DNA of 14,627 nt, from assembly GCA_945827765.1 (NCBI GenBank), contig CALZPS010000010.1, positions 1-14,627 on the forward strand, given 5' to 3'. Positions 7,258 through 14,581 of the stretch are shown one piece after another (position 1 is the first letter of the stretch; each line of letters begins with the position of its first letter). Below the pieces are notes generated by a model. The model was not told the origin of the DNA and did not search any database. It saw only the letters and a list, made by a program, of their open reading frames with translations. Source of the DNA: an uncultured Lachnospiraceae bacterium. GTDB lineage: Bacteria; Bacillota; Clostridia; Lachnospirales; Lachnospiraceae. The position numbers were made by a program, and so were the translations under genes.

Positions 7258-7773
7258 GTGATTGCTTTAAAATTGACCAGTCCAAAAAAATTTATGTCTC
7301 ATCTACTGTTGTCCGAGACATTTGACCATTTTTTATTGATAGAAGGAGAGATTGTCACGTTCAACACTTTTCAAATCAAGGGATATATACAGAAAGATTT
7401 TTTTGAAGAACAGGATAATCTGCCGGAGTATTCTTCATGGAAACAAGTCCGGGAATATTGCTATTCTCTCATCAAAGGGAAACGCACCCCTCTCAGTTTT
7501 AAATTCATTTTCAGTCTGTCCCCGCAAAATATTGCCCGGCTGATTGAGCGTGAAGGACTTGACTTTCAGTCCGAAAACGTACAGGGACTGTACCTGAATA
7601 TCCGTTTTGATGAAACCGGGTTGAACTGTGTAACCGGAACATCACTCAAAACATTTTCCATGGATAAGTCGCTGGAGAAAAGCTGGGATATGATGGTTCA
7701 GAAGTTCTTTGTGCAAAAAGGAATCGAGTTTGATTTGACGTCAGGCTCATTTGTCGGGCAGCTCGCATTGTGA
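7258..7773 (+). CDS. DUF5721 family protein
   Basis: A 171-residue soluble protein without signal peptide or membrane segment. The opening, MIALKLTSPKKFMSHLLLSE followed by TFDHFLLIEGEIVTFNTFQI, is characteristic of DUF5721, a family of about this length common in Lachnospiraceae. No catalytic motif is evident and the function is unknown. The start is GTG at 7258, supported by AGGAGG at 7245-7250 and a strong -10 box upstream. It is a single-gene unit, divergent from the acylation operon and closed by the hairpin at 7808-7860. Confidence 0.8.
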   Translation: MIALKLTSPKKFMSHLLLSETFDHFLLIEGEIVTFNTFQIKGYIQKDFFEEQDNLPEYSSWKQVREYCYSLIKGKRTPLSFKFIFSLSPQNIARLIEREGLDFQSENVQGLYLNIRFDETGLNCVTGTSLKTFSMDKSLEKSWDMMVQKFFVQKGIEFDLTSGSFVGQLAL

Positions 7774-7807
7774 AACAGGAGCTTTTCTCGCACACCCTGC
7801 AACGATC

Positions 7808-7860
7808 AAAGAACGCCGACGCGGAAGATTCTTTGCCCGCACCGGCGCTCTTTTCTTTTT
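7808..7860 (+). terminator. Intrinsic terminator after the DUF5721 gene
   Basis: The left arm (7808-7824, AAAGAACGCCGACGCGG) pairs with the right arm (7837-7853), giving 14 of 17 pairs. These are AAAGA/TCTTT, CGCCG/CGGCG and GCGG/CCGC, broken by one A-C mismatch and a 2x2 internal loop. A 12-nt loop and a T-rich tail (TTTTCTTTTT, 7851-7860) complete it. Read on the minus strand the tail is only TTCTTTGAT, so it might also terminate htpG, less efficiently. The rest of 7774-7917 holds nothing else I recognise. Confidence 0.75.
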
Positions 7861-7917
7861 ATGCTTTATACATCAACGTATTCGCTCTGTGACTTTCATT
7901 ATGCATTTTTGACGCTT

Positions 7918-10029
7918 TTACTTTGTAAGCAGCAGCATAATCTCATTACTTCTCTGTACGAATGCTGTCATTTCTTCCGGATTCAGCGGTTTATGTGCCA
8001 GCATCGCCAAATCATAGAGCTGTTTGCAAATAATGGATACGTTTTTGCTGCGCTTATGCTCTACTACAAACTTCACCAGCGGATGGTTGGCATTCAGAAT
8101 CAAAGTAGCTTTGCTGCCGAACATTCCTGCGTCCATACCGCCCATTCCGTACATGCGCATCATCTCTTCCATTCTTCTGGACTCCTCGGACAGCACCGCC
8201 ATTGATGCCACACTGTCATCCTTGAGATTCTCCACTTTTACATCCAGACTGTCGTTGCCAAGTTCTTTGCGGAAAATCTCCACCAGACTGTCCGTTGTTT
8301 TCTGGAATGCCTCTTTGTCTTCCTCTGCCACATCAGCTTTCATGGATTCATGCACATCTGAATCAATGCGGGAGAACTTCACATTCTCATGTTTCTGCTC
8401 TAAGTAGGTCACAAACGGTGAGTCAATATTGTGGGTGAGGATGACCGCATCCTGCCCCTGTGCCTTGAACATCTTCACATACTGGCTCTGCTGCTGTTCA
8501 TCGGTCACATAATAAATCGTAACCTTCTCCGGCTCTTTTTCTTCATCTGCATCCGCCGCTCCTGTTCCGTCACCGGATTCCGCTGCATTGTCCGCAGGCT
8601 CTTCCACTACTTCTGCTTCTACAACTTCACCGTCGTCGGTCTTCGCAGTCTCATTCGTGTCGGCATCGGTTTCTGCTTTCTTGCTGTTCTCGGCAATGCA
8701 ATCCTCCAGAGTCAGATACTTATGATCCAGATTTTTAAACAGAATCGAATCTTTTACCTTCTCACCGAACTTCTCATCCTTCAGGCAGCCGAACTTGATA
8801 AACGGACTGATGTCATCCCAATATTTCTCATAACTTTCTCTGTCAGTCTTGAACATTCCGTTCAGTTTGTCTGCCACTTTCTTGGAAATGTAATCTGCCA
8901 CCTTGTTGACGAAACCGTCATTCTGCAATGCGCTTCGGGATACATTCAGCGGCAGATCCGGGCAGTCGATGACTCCTTTGAGCACCATCAAGAACTCCGG
9001 AATCACTTCTTTGATATTGTCCGCGATGAACACCTGATTGTTGTATAATTTAATTGTTCCCTCAATGGAATCATACTCTGTGTTAATCTTCGGGAAGTAG
9101 AGAATTCCTTTCAGGTTGAACGGATAATCCATGTTCAGATGAATCCAGAACAATGGCTCTTTATAGTCCATAAACACCTTACGGTAAAAGGCAATATAAT
9201 CCTCCTTCTCACATTCACTCGGATTTTTGCCCCACAGAGGCTTGGTATCGCTCAGGGAAACCGGACGTTTCACGATTTTCGCTTTCTTTTTCGGCTCGCC
9301 TTCTTCGCCTTCCTTCGGCTCTTCGGTAATGTGCTCAACAACTTTATCTGTGTCCAGCACATCTGCCTCGTCAATTGTCTCATACTCTTCCGGAGCATTC
9401 GCCTTGCTCAGGAAAATCTCTACCGGCATGAAAGAACAATATTTCTCCAGTACTTCTCTTGCACGGTACTCATTGGCGAACTCCAGACTGTCTTCATTAA
9501 GGAACAGGGTAATCTCCGTTCCCACGCCCTCTTTCGTGCCCTCTTCCATCTCGTACTCGGTGCCGCCCTCGCTCACCCAGTGAACCGGAACCGCATCCTT
9601 CTGATAAGACAGGGAATCGATGTGCACCTCATCTGCCACCATGAACGCAGAGTAAAATCCCAATCCAAAATGTCCAATCATCTCATCATCTGTCGTCTTA
9701 TCTTTGTACTTCTCCAAAAACTGGGTTGCCCCGGAGAATGCGATACGGGTAATGTACTCTTCCACCTCTTCTGCCGTCATACCAAGACCATTGTCGATAA
9801 ATTTCAACGTCTTCTCTTCCGGGTTCACGATTACCTGAATCTTTGCTTTATAATCTGCGGGCAGTTCATACTCTCCCATCATATCCAGCTTTTTCAGCTT
9901 TGTAATCGCATCACAGCCGTTGGATACCAGCTCACGCATAAAGATATCGTGGTCGGAATACACCCACTTTTTAATGATCGGAAAAATATTTTCGCTGTCG
10001 ATTGATAAGCTCCCTTTTTTCATTGCCAT
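7918..10029 (-). CDS. htpG: Molecular chaperone HtpG (bacterial Hsp90) with acidic insertion
   Basis: ATP-dependent dimeric chaperone of the cytoplasm. Numbering is from the GTG at 10038. The GHKL ATPase domain shows MRELVSNGCDAI (Glu36, Asn40, Asp43), DNGLGM (Asp82) and GHFGLGFYSAFMV (122-134). The middle domain has PLWGKNP and PLNVSRSALQ, with Arg368 at the ATP-contacting position. The C-terminal dimerization domain follows, with a Met-rich helix (MEEMMRMYGMGGMDAGMFG). Two charged low-complexity segments stand out. One of about 20 residues lies between N and middle domains (237-256), and one of about 53 acidic residues lies at 452-504, before TIYYVTDEQQQSQY. The total of about 703 residues is well above the roughly 630 typical of HtpG. 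I chose the ATG at 10029, 10 nt after AAAGGAG; the upstream GTG is too close to that site. A CIRCE operator and a consensus promoter lie upstream. Confidence 0.95.
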   Translation of the reverse strand: MAMKKGSLSIDSENIFPIIKKWVYSDHDIFMRELVSNGCDAITKLKKLDMMGEYELPADYKAKIQVIVNPEEKTLKFIDNGLGMTAEEVEEYITRIAFSGATQFLEKYKDKTTDDEMIGHFGLGFYSAFMVADEVHIDSLSYQKDAVPVHWVSEGGTEYEMEEGTKEGVGTEITLFLNEDSLEFANEYRAREVLEKYCSFMPVEIFLSKANAPEEYETIDEADVLDTDKVVEHITEEPKEGEEGEPKKKAKIVKRPVSLSDTKPLWGKNPSECEKEDYIAFYRKVFMDYKEPLFWIHLNMDYPFNLKGILYFPKINTEYDSIEGTIKLYNNQVFIADNIKEVIPEFLMVLKGVIDCPDLPLNVSRSALQNDGFVNKVADYISKKVADKLNGMFKTDRESYEKYWDDISPFIKFGCLKDEKFGEKVKDSILFKNLDHKYLTLEDCIAENSKKAETDADTNETAKTDDGEVVEAEVVEEPADNAAESGDGTGAADADEEKEPEKVTIYYVTDEQQQSQYVKMFKAQGQDAVILTHNIDSPFVTYLEQKHENVKFSRIDSDVHESMKADVAEEDKEAFQKTTDSLVEIFRKELGNDSLDVKVENLKDDSVASMAVLSEESRRMEEMMRMYGMGGMDAGMFGSKATLILNANHPLVKFVVEHKRSKNVSIICKQLYDLAMLAHKPLNPEEMTAFVQRSNEIMLLLTK

Positions 10030-10123
10030 CGTTTCCACACTCCTTTTATCAAAATATATAGTTGTCTGTTCAAAATTTCTTTCTGCAAGTCAGCCATTGC
10101 TGTGACCAGCAACTCTGAAAGAC

Positions 10124-10152
10124 ATTTTAATACACTGATTTTTAAATGTCAA
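10124..10152 (-). promoter_or_regulatory. htpG promoter
   Basis: On the minus strand a perfect TTGACA (10147-10152) is followed after 17 bp by TAAAAT (10124-10129), five of six to consensus. Predicted transcription start is near 10117, leaving an untranslated leader of about 85 nt before the ATG at 10029. The -35 box lies 7 bp downstream of the CIRCE element. Confidence 0.75.
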
Positions 10153-10159
10153 TATGTTT

Positions 10160-10186
10160 TTAGCACTCTTCTTTAATGAGTGCTAA
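10160..10186. promoter_or_regulatory. CIRCE element (HrcA repressor operator)
   Basis: The sequence is TTAGCACTC, nine bases (TTCTTTAAT), then GAGTGCTAA. This is an exact match to the CIRCE consensus TTAGCACTC-N9-GAGTGCTAA, bound by the heat-shock repressor HrcA. It sits 7 bp upstream of the htpG -35 box and 97 bp upstream of the GNAT start codon, so it could act on either gene. HrcA itself is not in the window. Confidence 0.96.
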
Positions 10187-10232
10187 CAATTTTATGAAAA
10201 CTATAAAAAAAATATAAATTTAATCCGATTTG

Positions 10233-10241
10233 TGTTATCAT
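10233..10241 (+). promoter_or_regulatory. Possible extended -10 promoter of the GNAT gene
   Basis: TGTTATCAT gives the extended -10 form TGn followed by TATCAT (10236-10241, five of six to consensus). The hexamer 17 bp upstream is TATAAA, not a recognisable -35 box. Transcription would start near 10248. The AT-rich stretch 10187-10230 between CIRCE and this box holds no other clear element. Confidence 0.35.
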
Positions 10242-10282
10242 GTACAGGTAAATCTTACGCATTCATTGGGAGGCACAATAAT

Positions 10283-10777
10283 ATGAGCACAACATTTCAA
10301 AAAGTGGAAAGCGACACACAGATTCAGGAGATTGCTAAGTTAGCCGAAATCATCTGGCATCAGCATTTCACCCCTATCATCGGTAAAGAACAAGTGATTT
10401 ATATGGTGGATAAATTTCAGTCTTTCCACGCTCTCAAAGAGCAGCTGGCGGACGGTTATGAATACTATCAGATTCTGGATGACGGAGATTTTGTCGGCTA
10501 CACCGGCATTCATCCGGAGAACGGAAGATTATTTTTAAGCAAGCTTTATATTAAAAAAGAGGCCCGCGGCAGACATCTTGCCACAAAGGCGTTTGCCTTT
10601 CTTCAAGAACTCTGCCGCGAACGAAAACTTCGCGCCATCTGGCTGACCTGTAACAAGCACAATGACAATTCACTGGCAATCTATGACCATTTAGGTTTCA
10701 AGGTCATCGACACACAGGCTGCCGATATCGGAAGCGGATTTGTGATGGATGATTACATTATGGAATACCAAATCTAA
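10283..10777 (+). CDS. GNAT family N-acetyltransferase
   Basis: A 164-residue soluble Gcn5-related acetyltransferase, which would move an acetyl group from acetyl-CoA to an unknown amine. Motif A is LSKLYIKKEARGRHLATKAF, with the pyrophosphate-binding loop RGRHLA (95-100) in place of the usual RGxGxG/A. Motif B is NDNSLAIYDHLGFK, with Tyr134 at the usual general-acid position. The N-terminal part (IAKLAEIIWHQHFTPIIGKEQ) is typical of small clostridial GNAT proteins. The ATG at 10283 has GGGAGG at 10268-10273; the longer open frame from 10232 covers the promoter region. It diverges from htpG across the CIRCE element and converges on the kinase gene with only 24 nt between stop codons. Confidence 0.85.
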   Translation: MSTTFQKVESDTQIQEIAKLAEIIWHQHFTPIIGKEQVIYMVDKFQSFHALKEQLADGYEYYQILDDGDFVGYTGIHPENGRLFLSKLYIKKEARGRHLATKAFAFLQELCRERKLRAIWLTCNKHNDNSLAIYDHLGFKVIDTQAADIGSGFVMDDYIMEYQI

Positions 10778-10801
10778 AAAAGGATAATCTATGGAACAGG
10801 A

Positions 10802-11977
10802 TTATTGCATCTCATACGTCCTTCGGGCAATGCCCAATTCCTCGTTGGCAGGAATCACCCGGACGCAAACATTGGAATCTTTCGACGAGATGACACTTTG
10901 GTTTTCTTCATTGGCTGCCTCTTCCAGTTTCACTCCAAGAGGCGCCAGTTTCTGGCAAACCATCCGCCGAATCCGTGGAGAATGTTCTCCGATTCCGGCA
11001 GTGAATACCAAATCATCCAGTCCTCCAAGATCCAGATAAAACGCACCAATATAGTGAACAATCCCATTCACAAACACATCGACTGCAAGTTCAGCACGCT
11101 GATTTCCCTGATCTGCAGCCTCGAATACATAGCGTAAGTCATTGCTGACACCGGAAATGCCAAGAAGACCACCTTTTTTCTGATATCCTTCCAGAACTTC
11201 CTCATCTGTAAGTCCCTGCTGTTTCAGGAAACAGAGCATGGTTGGATCCATATCGCCTACTCGATTGGCATGAATCAGTCCTGTTTCCAAAGACATACCG
11301 AAACTGGTATCCACACTCTTTCCGTTGAGGATAGCACAAATGGAAGCACTGCCTCCTAAATGGCAGGAAACAGCCCGAAATTCCTTTTTCTCACTTCCAA
11401 GGACATCCGCAATGTAACCGTGTGAGGCACCATGATAACCTAGCCTCTGAATACCATATTTTTCATACCACTCATAAGGAACTCCATAAATCTTGCGTTC
11501 CAGCGGAATATCCCGGTGAAAGGCAGTTTCAAACACTCCCACCAGTTTTGCCTGAGGAAGCGCTTCTTTCACTACCTCAATTACTTTCAAATAGGCAGCG
11601 TTATGAACGGGTGCAAGTGCAAACCAGTCCCTCATCCCCTGAACGGTTTCCTCATCCAATTCATGAACACCAAAGTGATTCTTTGACAGTACTGTTTTAA
11701 AACCTACCCGCTCAATTTCTGCAATATCCTGCAGCGCAGCATTCTTTCCTTCTGCCAGTTCCTGAAGGAAACGGGCAACGCCTACCTGATAATCCGGAAT
11801 AGACTGTTTCGACAGTTCTTCCTCAAAACCGTTCATGCAGTTTTGATAGCCGAAAATAGCGTCATCCACAGAACCTACGCGCTCTACCTTTCCGGTTGCC
11901 AGCACCTTGCATTCCGGCATATCATAAAGCTTAAATTTCAGAGATGTGCTTCCGGCATTACATACTAATATTTTCAT
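10802..11977 (-). CDS. Divergent acetokinase-family (acetate/propionate kinase-like) enzyme
   Basis: A 391-residue ASKHA-fold kinase of the acetate/propionate kinase family (AckA is about 400), which interconverts ATP plus carboxylate with ADP plus acyl phosphate. Family blocks are VCNAGSTSLKF (Asn7), APVHNAAYL (His125), VFETAFHRDIP, RLGYHGASHGY (His182), CHLGGSASICAI, VDTSFGMSLETGLIHANRVG (Arg239), GGLLGISGVSNDLR, FTAGIGEHSPRIR and ANEELGIARRTY. Against Methanosarcina AckA, the acetate-binding Arg91 region HRVVHGG reads FKTVLSK (Lys94), catalytic Asp148 is Glu150, and HLGNGAS is HLGGSAS. The substrate may therefore not be acetate. The ATG at 11977 has GAGGAGGT upstream and lies 14 nt after the small FdrA-tail gene. 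By position it replaces the carbamate kinase of the E. coli fdrA operon. That role is inference. Confidence 0.85.
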   Translation of the reverse strand: MKILVCNAGSTSLKFKLYDMPECKVLATGKVERVGSVDDAIFGYQNCMNGFEEELSKQSIPDYQVGVARFLQELAEGKNAALQDIAEIERVGFKTVLSKNHFGVHELDEETVQGMRDWFALAPVHNAAYLKVIEVVKEALPQAKLVGVFETAFHRDIPLERKIYGVPYEWYEKYGIQRLGYHGASHGYIADVLGSEKKEFRAVSCHLGGSASICAILNGKSVDTSFGMSLETGLIHANRVGDMDPTMLCFLKQQGLTDEEVLEGYQKKGGLLGISGVSNDLRYVFEAADQGNQRAELAVDVFVNGIVHYIGAFYLDLGGLDDLVFTAGIGEHSPRIRRMVCQKLAPLGVKLEEAANEENQSVISSKDSNVCVRVIPANEELGIARRTYEMQ

Positions 11978-11991
11978 ATAAAAATACCTCC

Positions 11992-12177
11992 TCAATCCAA
12001 ACCGCCCAGCAATTCCAGTATCTCCTGCATTTCCCGGTCACCTCCGGCAGCAGGTTTCCAGTCAACCTGAATCGCTTGATATCCTTGCTTTTCCAACGCG
12101 GTGGCAAGAATTTTCGGTCCCACATTTACTGTTACTAATTCTGATTGAAACAGATTCAAAATTTTCTCACAGCCCAT
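11992..12177 (-). CDS. Small protein equivalent to the C-terminal tail of FdrA
   Basis: A 61-residue soluble protein, LFQSELVTVNVGPKILATAL then QVDWKPAAGGDREMQEILEL. As I recall E. coli FdrA (555 residues), its last 50 or so residues read VINIGLRSFALEL, then WSPVAGGNKKLARLLERL. The same signature is present here (VNVG at 17-20, WKPAAGGD at 40-47). This gene is therefore the FdrA tail encoded separately. It overlaps the end of fdrA by 11 nt in a different frame (+1), but has its own ATG at 12177 and an AAGGAGAT site, so it looks like a true separate gene and not a sequencing error. It probably binds FdrA or the DUF1116 protein; its activity is unknown. Confidence 0.8.
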   Translation of the reverse strand: MGCEKILNLFQSELVTVNVGPKILATALEKQGYQAIQVDWKPAAGGDREMQEILELLGGLD

Positions 12178-13726
12178 TTTTGTCTATCTCCTTTTTCTGA
12201 CGGATGATTTCCCCGGCTAACATTGCTGCCCGATAGTTGCTCTGACATACAATCACTCCAGCCTGCGTAAGCTGCCGCTGCTGTCTGTGAAGATCCTGCA
12301 AATCGGCCGTCGTACCCAGCACCGAGGCAATAAAAATTAAATGACGGCCTTCTGCTTCAGCCATTTCCTGTGCCAAAGAAATATCTTCCAGCACATAACC
12401 GGTCGGATCCATATGACCTGGAGGTGTAAGAATGAAGTCCAACAAGATTAGTGCCACCTCCGGATCTGCCGCCTCCCGCAAAATGGCCGGTTTGCGAATA
12501 CTCGGGTCAATCGCCGGATGTGGACGGCCAAGGGTAAATTCCTCTTCCCCATAATCAATGCAGCTGTTTTGAACACTCATATAAGAATTCTCCAGTTTCC
12601 ATTCCGGCTCAAGCGGGCAGTTGGACCAAATGGTTCCGATACGCTCCACCAGAACATGACTTGCCTCATCCATATAAGTGCCGCCGCTGAACGCACCTCG
12701 CAGATATTTTTGCTCCGGCGATAGCTTTTGTACCTCCTGTGCAGCCAGCCGGGACAGCTCTTCTTCACTTGCAAGTGGATATTCCATATTCACCAGAGCA
12801 AGGCACTTTTGCGCACAGTCATCCAGACTATCTGCGTAAATGGCACCAGAAGTTTCCACCATTTCCCGGTCACTTCCCATAAACAACGCCACCACCGGCT
12901 TGCTGCAGCGAGACACTCTCTCCAAAATCTTCGGGAAAGTCTTCTCGCCCGGTTTCCTCGAAATCAGAGCAATGTAGCGAGTCTGTGGGTCTGCCTCAAG
13001 TGCGTCGATACCCATGAGCATCATAATACCTCCCACGGGGTCTTTTAGGTCATTTCCGCCGGTGCCGATCGTCTGACTGACTCCGGTTCCTGCCTCGTGG
13101 AGCATTGCAGCCACATGCTGGATGCCGGTTCCGGAAGCACCACAGATACCAAATGGACCACGGTTGTTAATACTGGAAAGCACTAAAGCGGCACCATTGA
13201 TGTTTGCAACACCGCAATCCGGCCCCATACATAACAGCCCTTTTTCCCTTGCCAGCTCTTTCATTTCCCGCTCCTGCTCAAGCGGTACATTATTACTGAA
13301 GACCACGCAGTGTAGTCCCGCATTCAGAGCCTTTTTCACTTCGCATAAGGCATTTTCTCCGGGCACAGCGACAGAGCAAAGATTCGCCTCCGGATGTTTT
13401 TCCACTGCTGCCTTGATACTGATAAAATGCTCTTCTTGTGTTTCCTGCATTTCCTCCGAATCAAAGGAATCATAAACTGCCTCTACTGCCTGTTCAAAGG
13501 CTGCCAGATCTTCACACTGTGCCACGATGACAAAATCATTGGCAGTTGCCTTATCTAACGCTGGTGTATACAGCCCTTCTGCCTGCAATGTATCCTTAAA
13601 TGCATCGCTTGCAACCCCTGCGTAACCATTGTCCACACCGGGCTGCTCTGCAAGTACGGAACTGGCATAAAGTGTTTCCAGAGAATCGATATAGCGTCCT
13701 GCCTCTATTTTTACAAATATCTCCAT
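12167..13726 (-). CDS. fdrA: FdrA family protein (AllF, oxamate carbamoyltransferase subunit type)
   Basis: A 519-residue protein related to succinyl-CoA synthetase alpha subunits. In E. coli, FdrA (AllF) with YlbE (AllG) and YlbF (AllH) forms the oxamate carbamoyltransferase of anaerobic allantoin use. That enzyme phosphorolyses oxalurate to oxamate and carbamoyl phosphate. Shared blocks are AREKGLLCMGPDCGVANING (159-178), GICGASGTGIQHVAAML (193-209), IGTGGNDLKDPVGG (220-233), GAFSGGTYMDEA and GRPHPAIDPSIR. I see no histidine in the segment following the nucleotide-binding blocks (ALISRKPGEKTF) where SucD carries its phosphohistidine. The protein lacks the C-terminal VINIGL/PVAGG module of E. 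coli FdrA, which is the next gene. The ATG at 13726 has AGGAGG 7 nt upstream and follows DUF1116 by 15 nt. The actual substrate here is inferred from the family. Confidence 0.9.
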   Translation of the reverse strand: MEIFVKIEAGRYIDSLETLYASSVLAEQPGVDNGYAGVASDAFKDTLQAEGLYTPALDKATANDFVIVAQCEDLAAFEQAVEAVYDSFDSEEMQETQEEHFISIKAAVEKHPEANLCSVAVPGENALCEVKKALNAGLHCVVFSNNVPLEQEREMKELAREKGLLCMGPDCGVANINGAALVLSSINNRGPFGICGASGTGIQHVAAMLHEAGTGVSQTIGTGGNDLKDPVGGIMMLMGIDALEADPQTRYIALISRKPGEKTFPKILERVSRCSKPVVALFMGSDREMVETSGAIYADSLDDCAQKCLALVNMEYPLASEEELSRLAAQEVQKLSPEQKYLRGAFSGGTYMDEASHVLVERIGTIWSNCPLEPEWKLENSYMSVQNSCIDYGEEEFTLGRPHPAIDPSIRKPAILREAADPEVALILLDFILTPPGHMDPTGYVLEDISLAQEMAEAEGRHLIFIASVLGTTADLQDLHRQQRQLTQAGVIVCQSNYRAAMLAGEIIRQKKEIDKNGL

Positions 13727-13741
13727 TGTCTTTCCTCCTAT

Positions 13742-14581
13742 TTATTGTTCCTGAAGCGCTTTGACCTGAGTATATATGCCTCGCAGCGCCTCCTTGAAAC
13801 ATTCCATGGGCAGCTCAGCCGCTCCGGCCCCACCCTGACCGCCGTTTCGCAGGGCACTGCCGCCATGACTGATTGGCAGAATCTGATACCCCACTATTTT
13901 GCGGGCATCCACACCAACGGGAAATCCTGCCATGTCCTCCCATGGCACAGGAGCAAAAGTATGCTCCCCGAGACTGACAGCACGGGCCTTTTCCGTACGG
14001 CTGCGCGCCTCGGCATAATTTGAACCGGTCAGACGCATATAGGCAGGGCCTGCAATTGCTGACATACCGCCCAGTCCATAAACCTCAGTCACACAACTGT
14101 CTCCCAGGTAGCCGACGAGATCCGATTCCTTATAACTCGGTTTTAGGAATGTACCTTTAATTTTTGGTGCTTCTGTGGTGTACCATCGATTCCCGGTACC
14201 TGCAAGCTGAATACCAAATTCCACGCCATTGCCGCCCATTCCTACCATAACAGTGGACAACTCAATTCCTTTGCACATGGCGGTCAGACTCTCCACGCCT
14301 GCCATCATTACATGAAGAAAGAATCTGTCGTTAGCAGCAAATTCCTTAATAATCCGGTTTTTCTGCGGATGCTGGATTTCTAGCAGATAAGGGATTAACT
14401 GCAGTGCCAGACACATGGAGGCTGCCGGCTGACGGTTATGATTTTCATCACCCATACCTGCTGTTTTGGAAAGAATAGTAATCAAATCAATTCCGCCACT
14501 GTCTCTGACTGCCTGTCCTAGTGCCGGACCATAATCACGGTCAAACCATTGTAAGTCCGCCTCTACTTCCTCGTCATATAG
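13742..14581 (-). CDS. DUF1116 family protein (YlbE/AllG type), N-terminus cut by contig end
   Basis: The 279 genuine residues are the C-terminal two thirds of a DUF1116 protein; E. coli YlbE has about 419 residues, so roughly 140-150 are missing upstream. Recognisable blocks are GGIDLITILSKTAGMGDENH, a motif parallel to GIDLTAMMAQGITMGDEFH in YlbE, then RFFLHVMMAG, VMVGMGGNGVEFGIQLAG, GDSCVTEVYGLGGMSAIAGP and the C-terminal VGYQILPISHGGSALRNGGQ. In E. coli this protein is a subunit of oxamate carbamoyltransferase with FdrA. The stop at 13742 lies 15 nt before fdrA. The apparent start MYKRQ is translated adapter, not protein. The operon promoter and any AllH (DUF2877) homologue would lie beyond the contig end. 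Confidence 0.9.
   Translation of the reverse strand, partial: LYDEEVEADLQWFDRDYGPALGQAVRDSGGIDLITILSKTAGMGDENHNRQPAASMCLALQLIPYLLEIQHPQKNRIIKEFAANDRFFLHVMMAGVESLTAMCKGIELSTVMVGMGGNGVEFGIQLAGTGNRWYTTEAPKIKGTFLKPSYKESDLVGYLGDSCVTEVYGLGGMSAIAGPAYMRLTGSNYAEARSRTEKARAVSLGEHTFAPVPWEDMAGFPVGVDARKIVGYQILPISHGGSALRNGGQGGAGAAELPMECFKEALRGIYTQVKALQEQ

Noticed and set aside
9139..10005. A 288-codon plus-strand open frame opposite htpG.
   Set aside because: It is the antisense of a highly conserved htpG and has no family signature.
10232..10282. An upstream extension of the GNAT gene.
   Set aside because: It covers the probable -10 box, and the ATG at 10283 has GGGAGG at proper spacing and a typical GNAT N-terminus.
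11978..11995. A six-residue upstream extension of the kinase (MRRYFY).
   Set aside because: The acetokinase family begins with a form of MKILV-NAGS, and the GAGGAGGT site is placed for the ATG at 11977.
12160..12180. Programmed or erroneous frameshift joining fdrA to the small downstream frame.
   Set aside because: The small frame has its own ATG and AAGGAGAT site, and I see no slippery sequence. A sequencing error cannot be fully excluded without reads.
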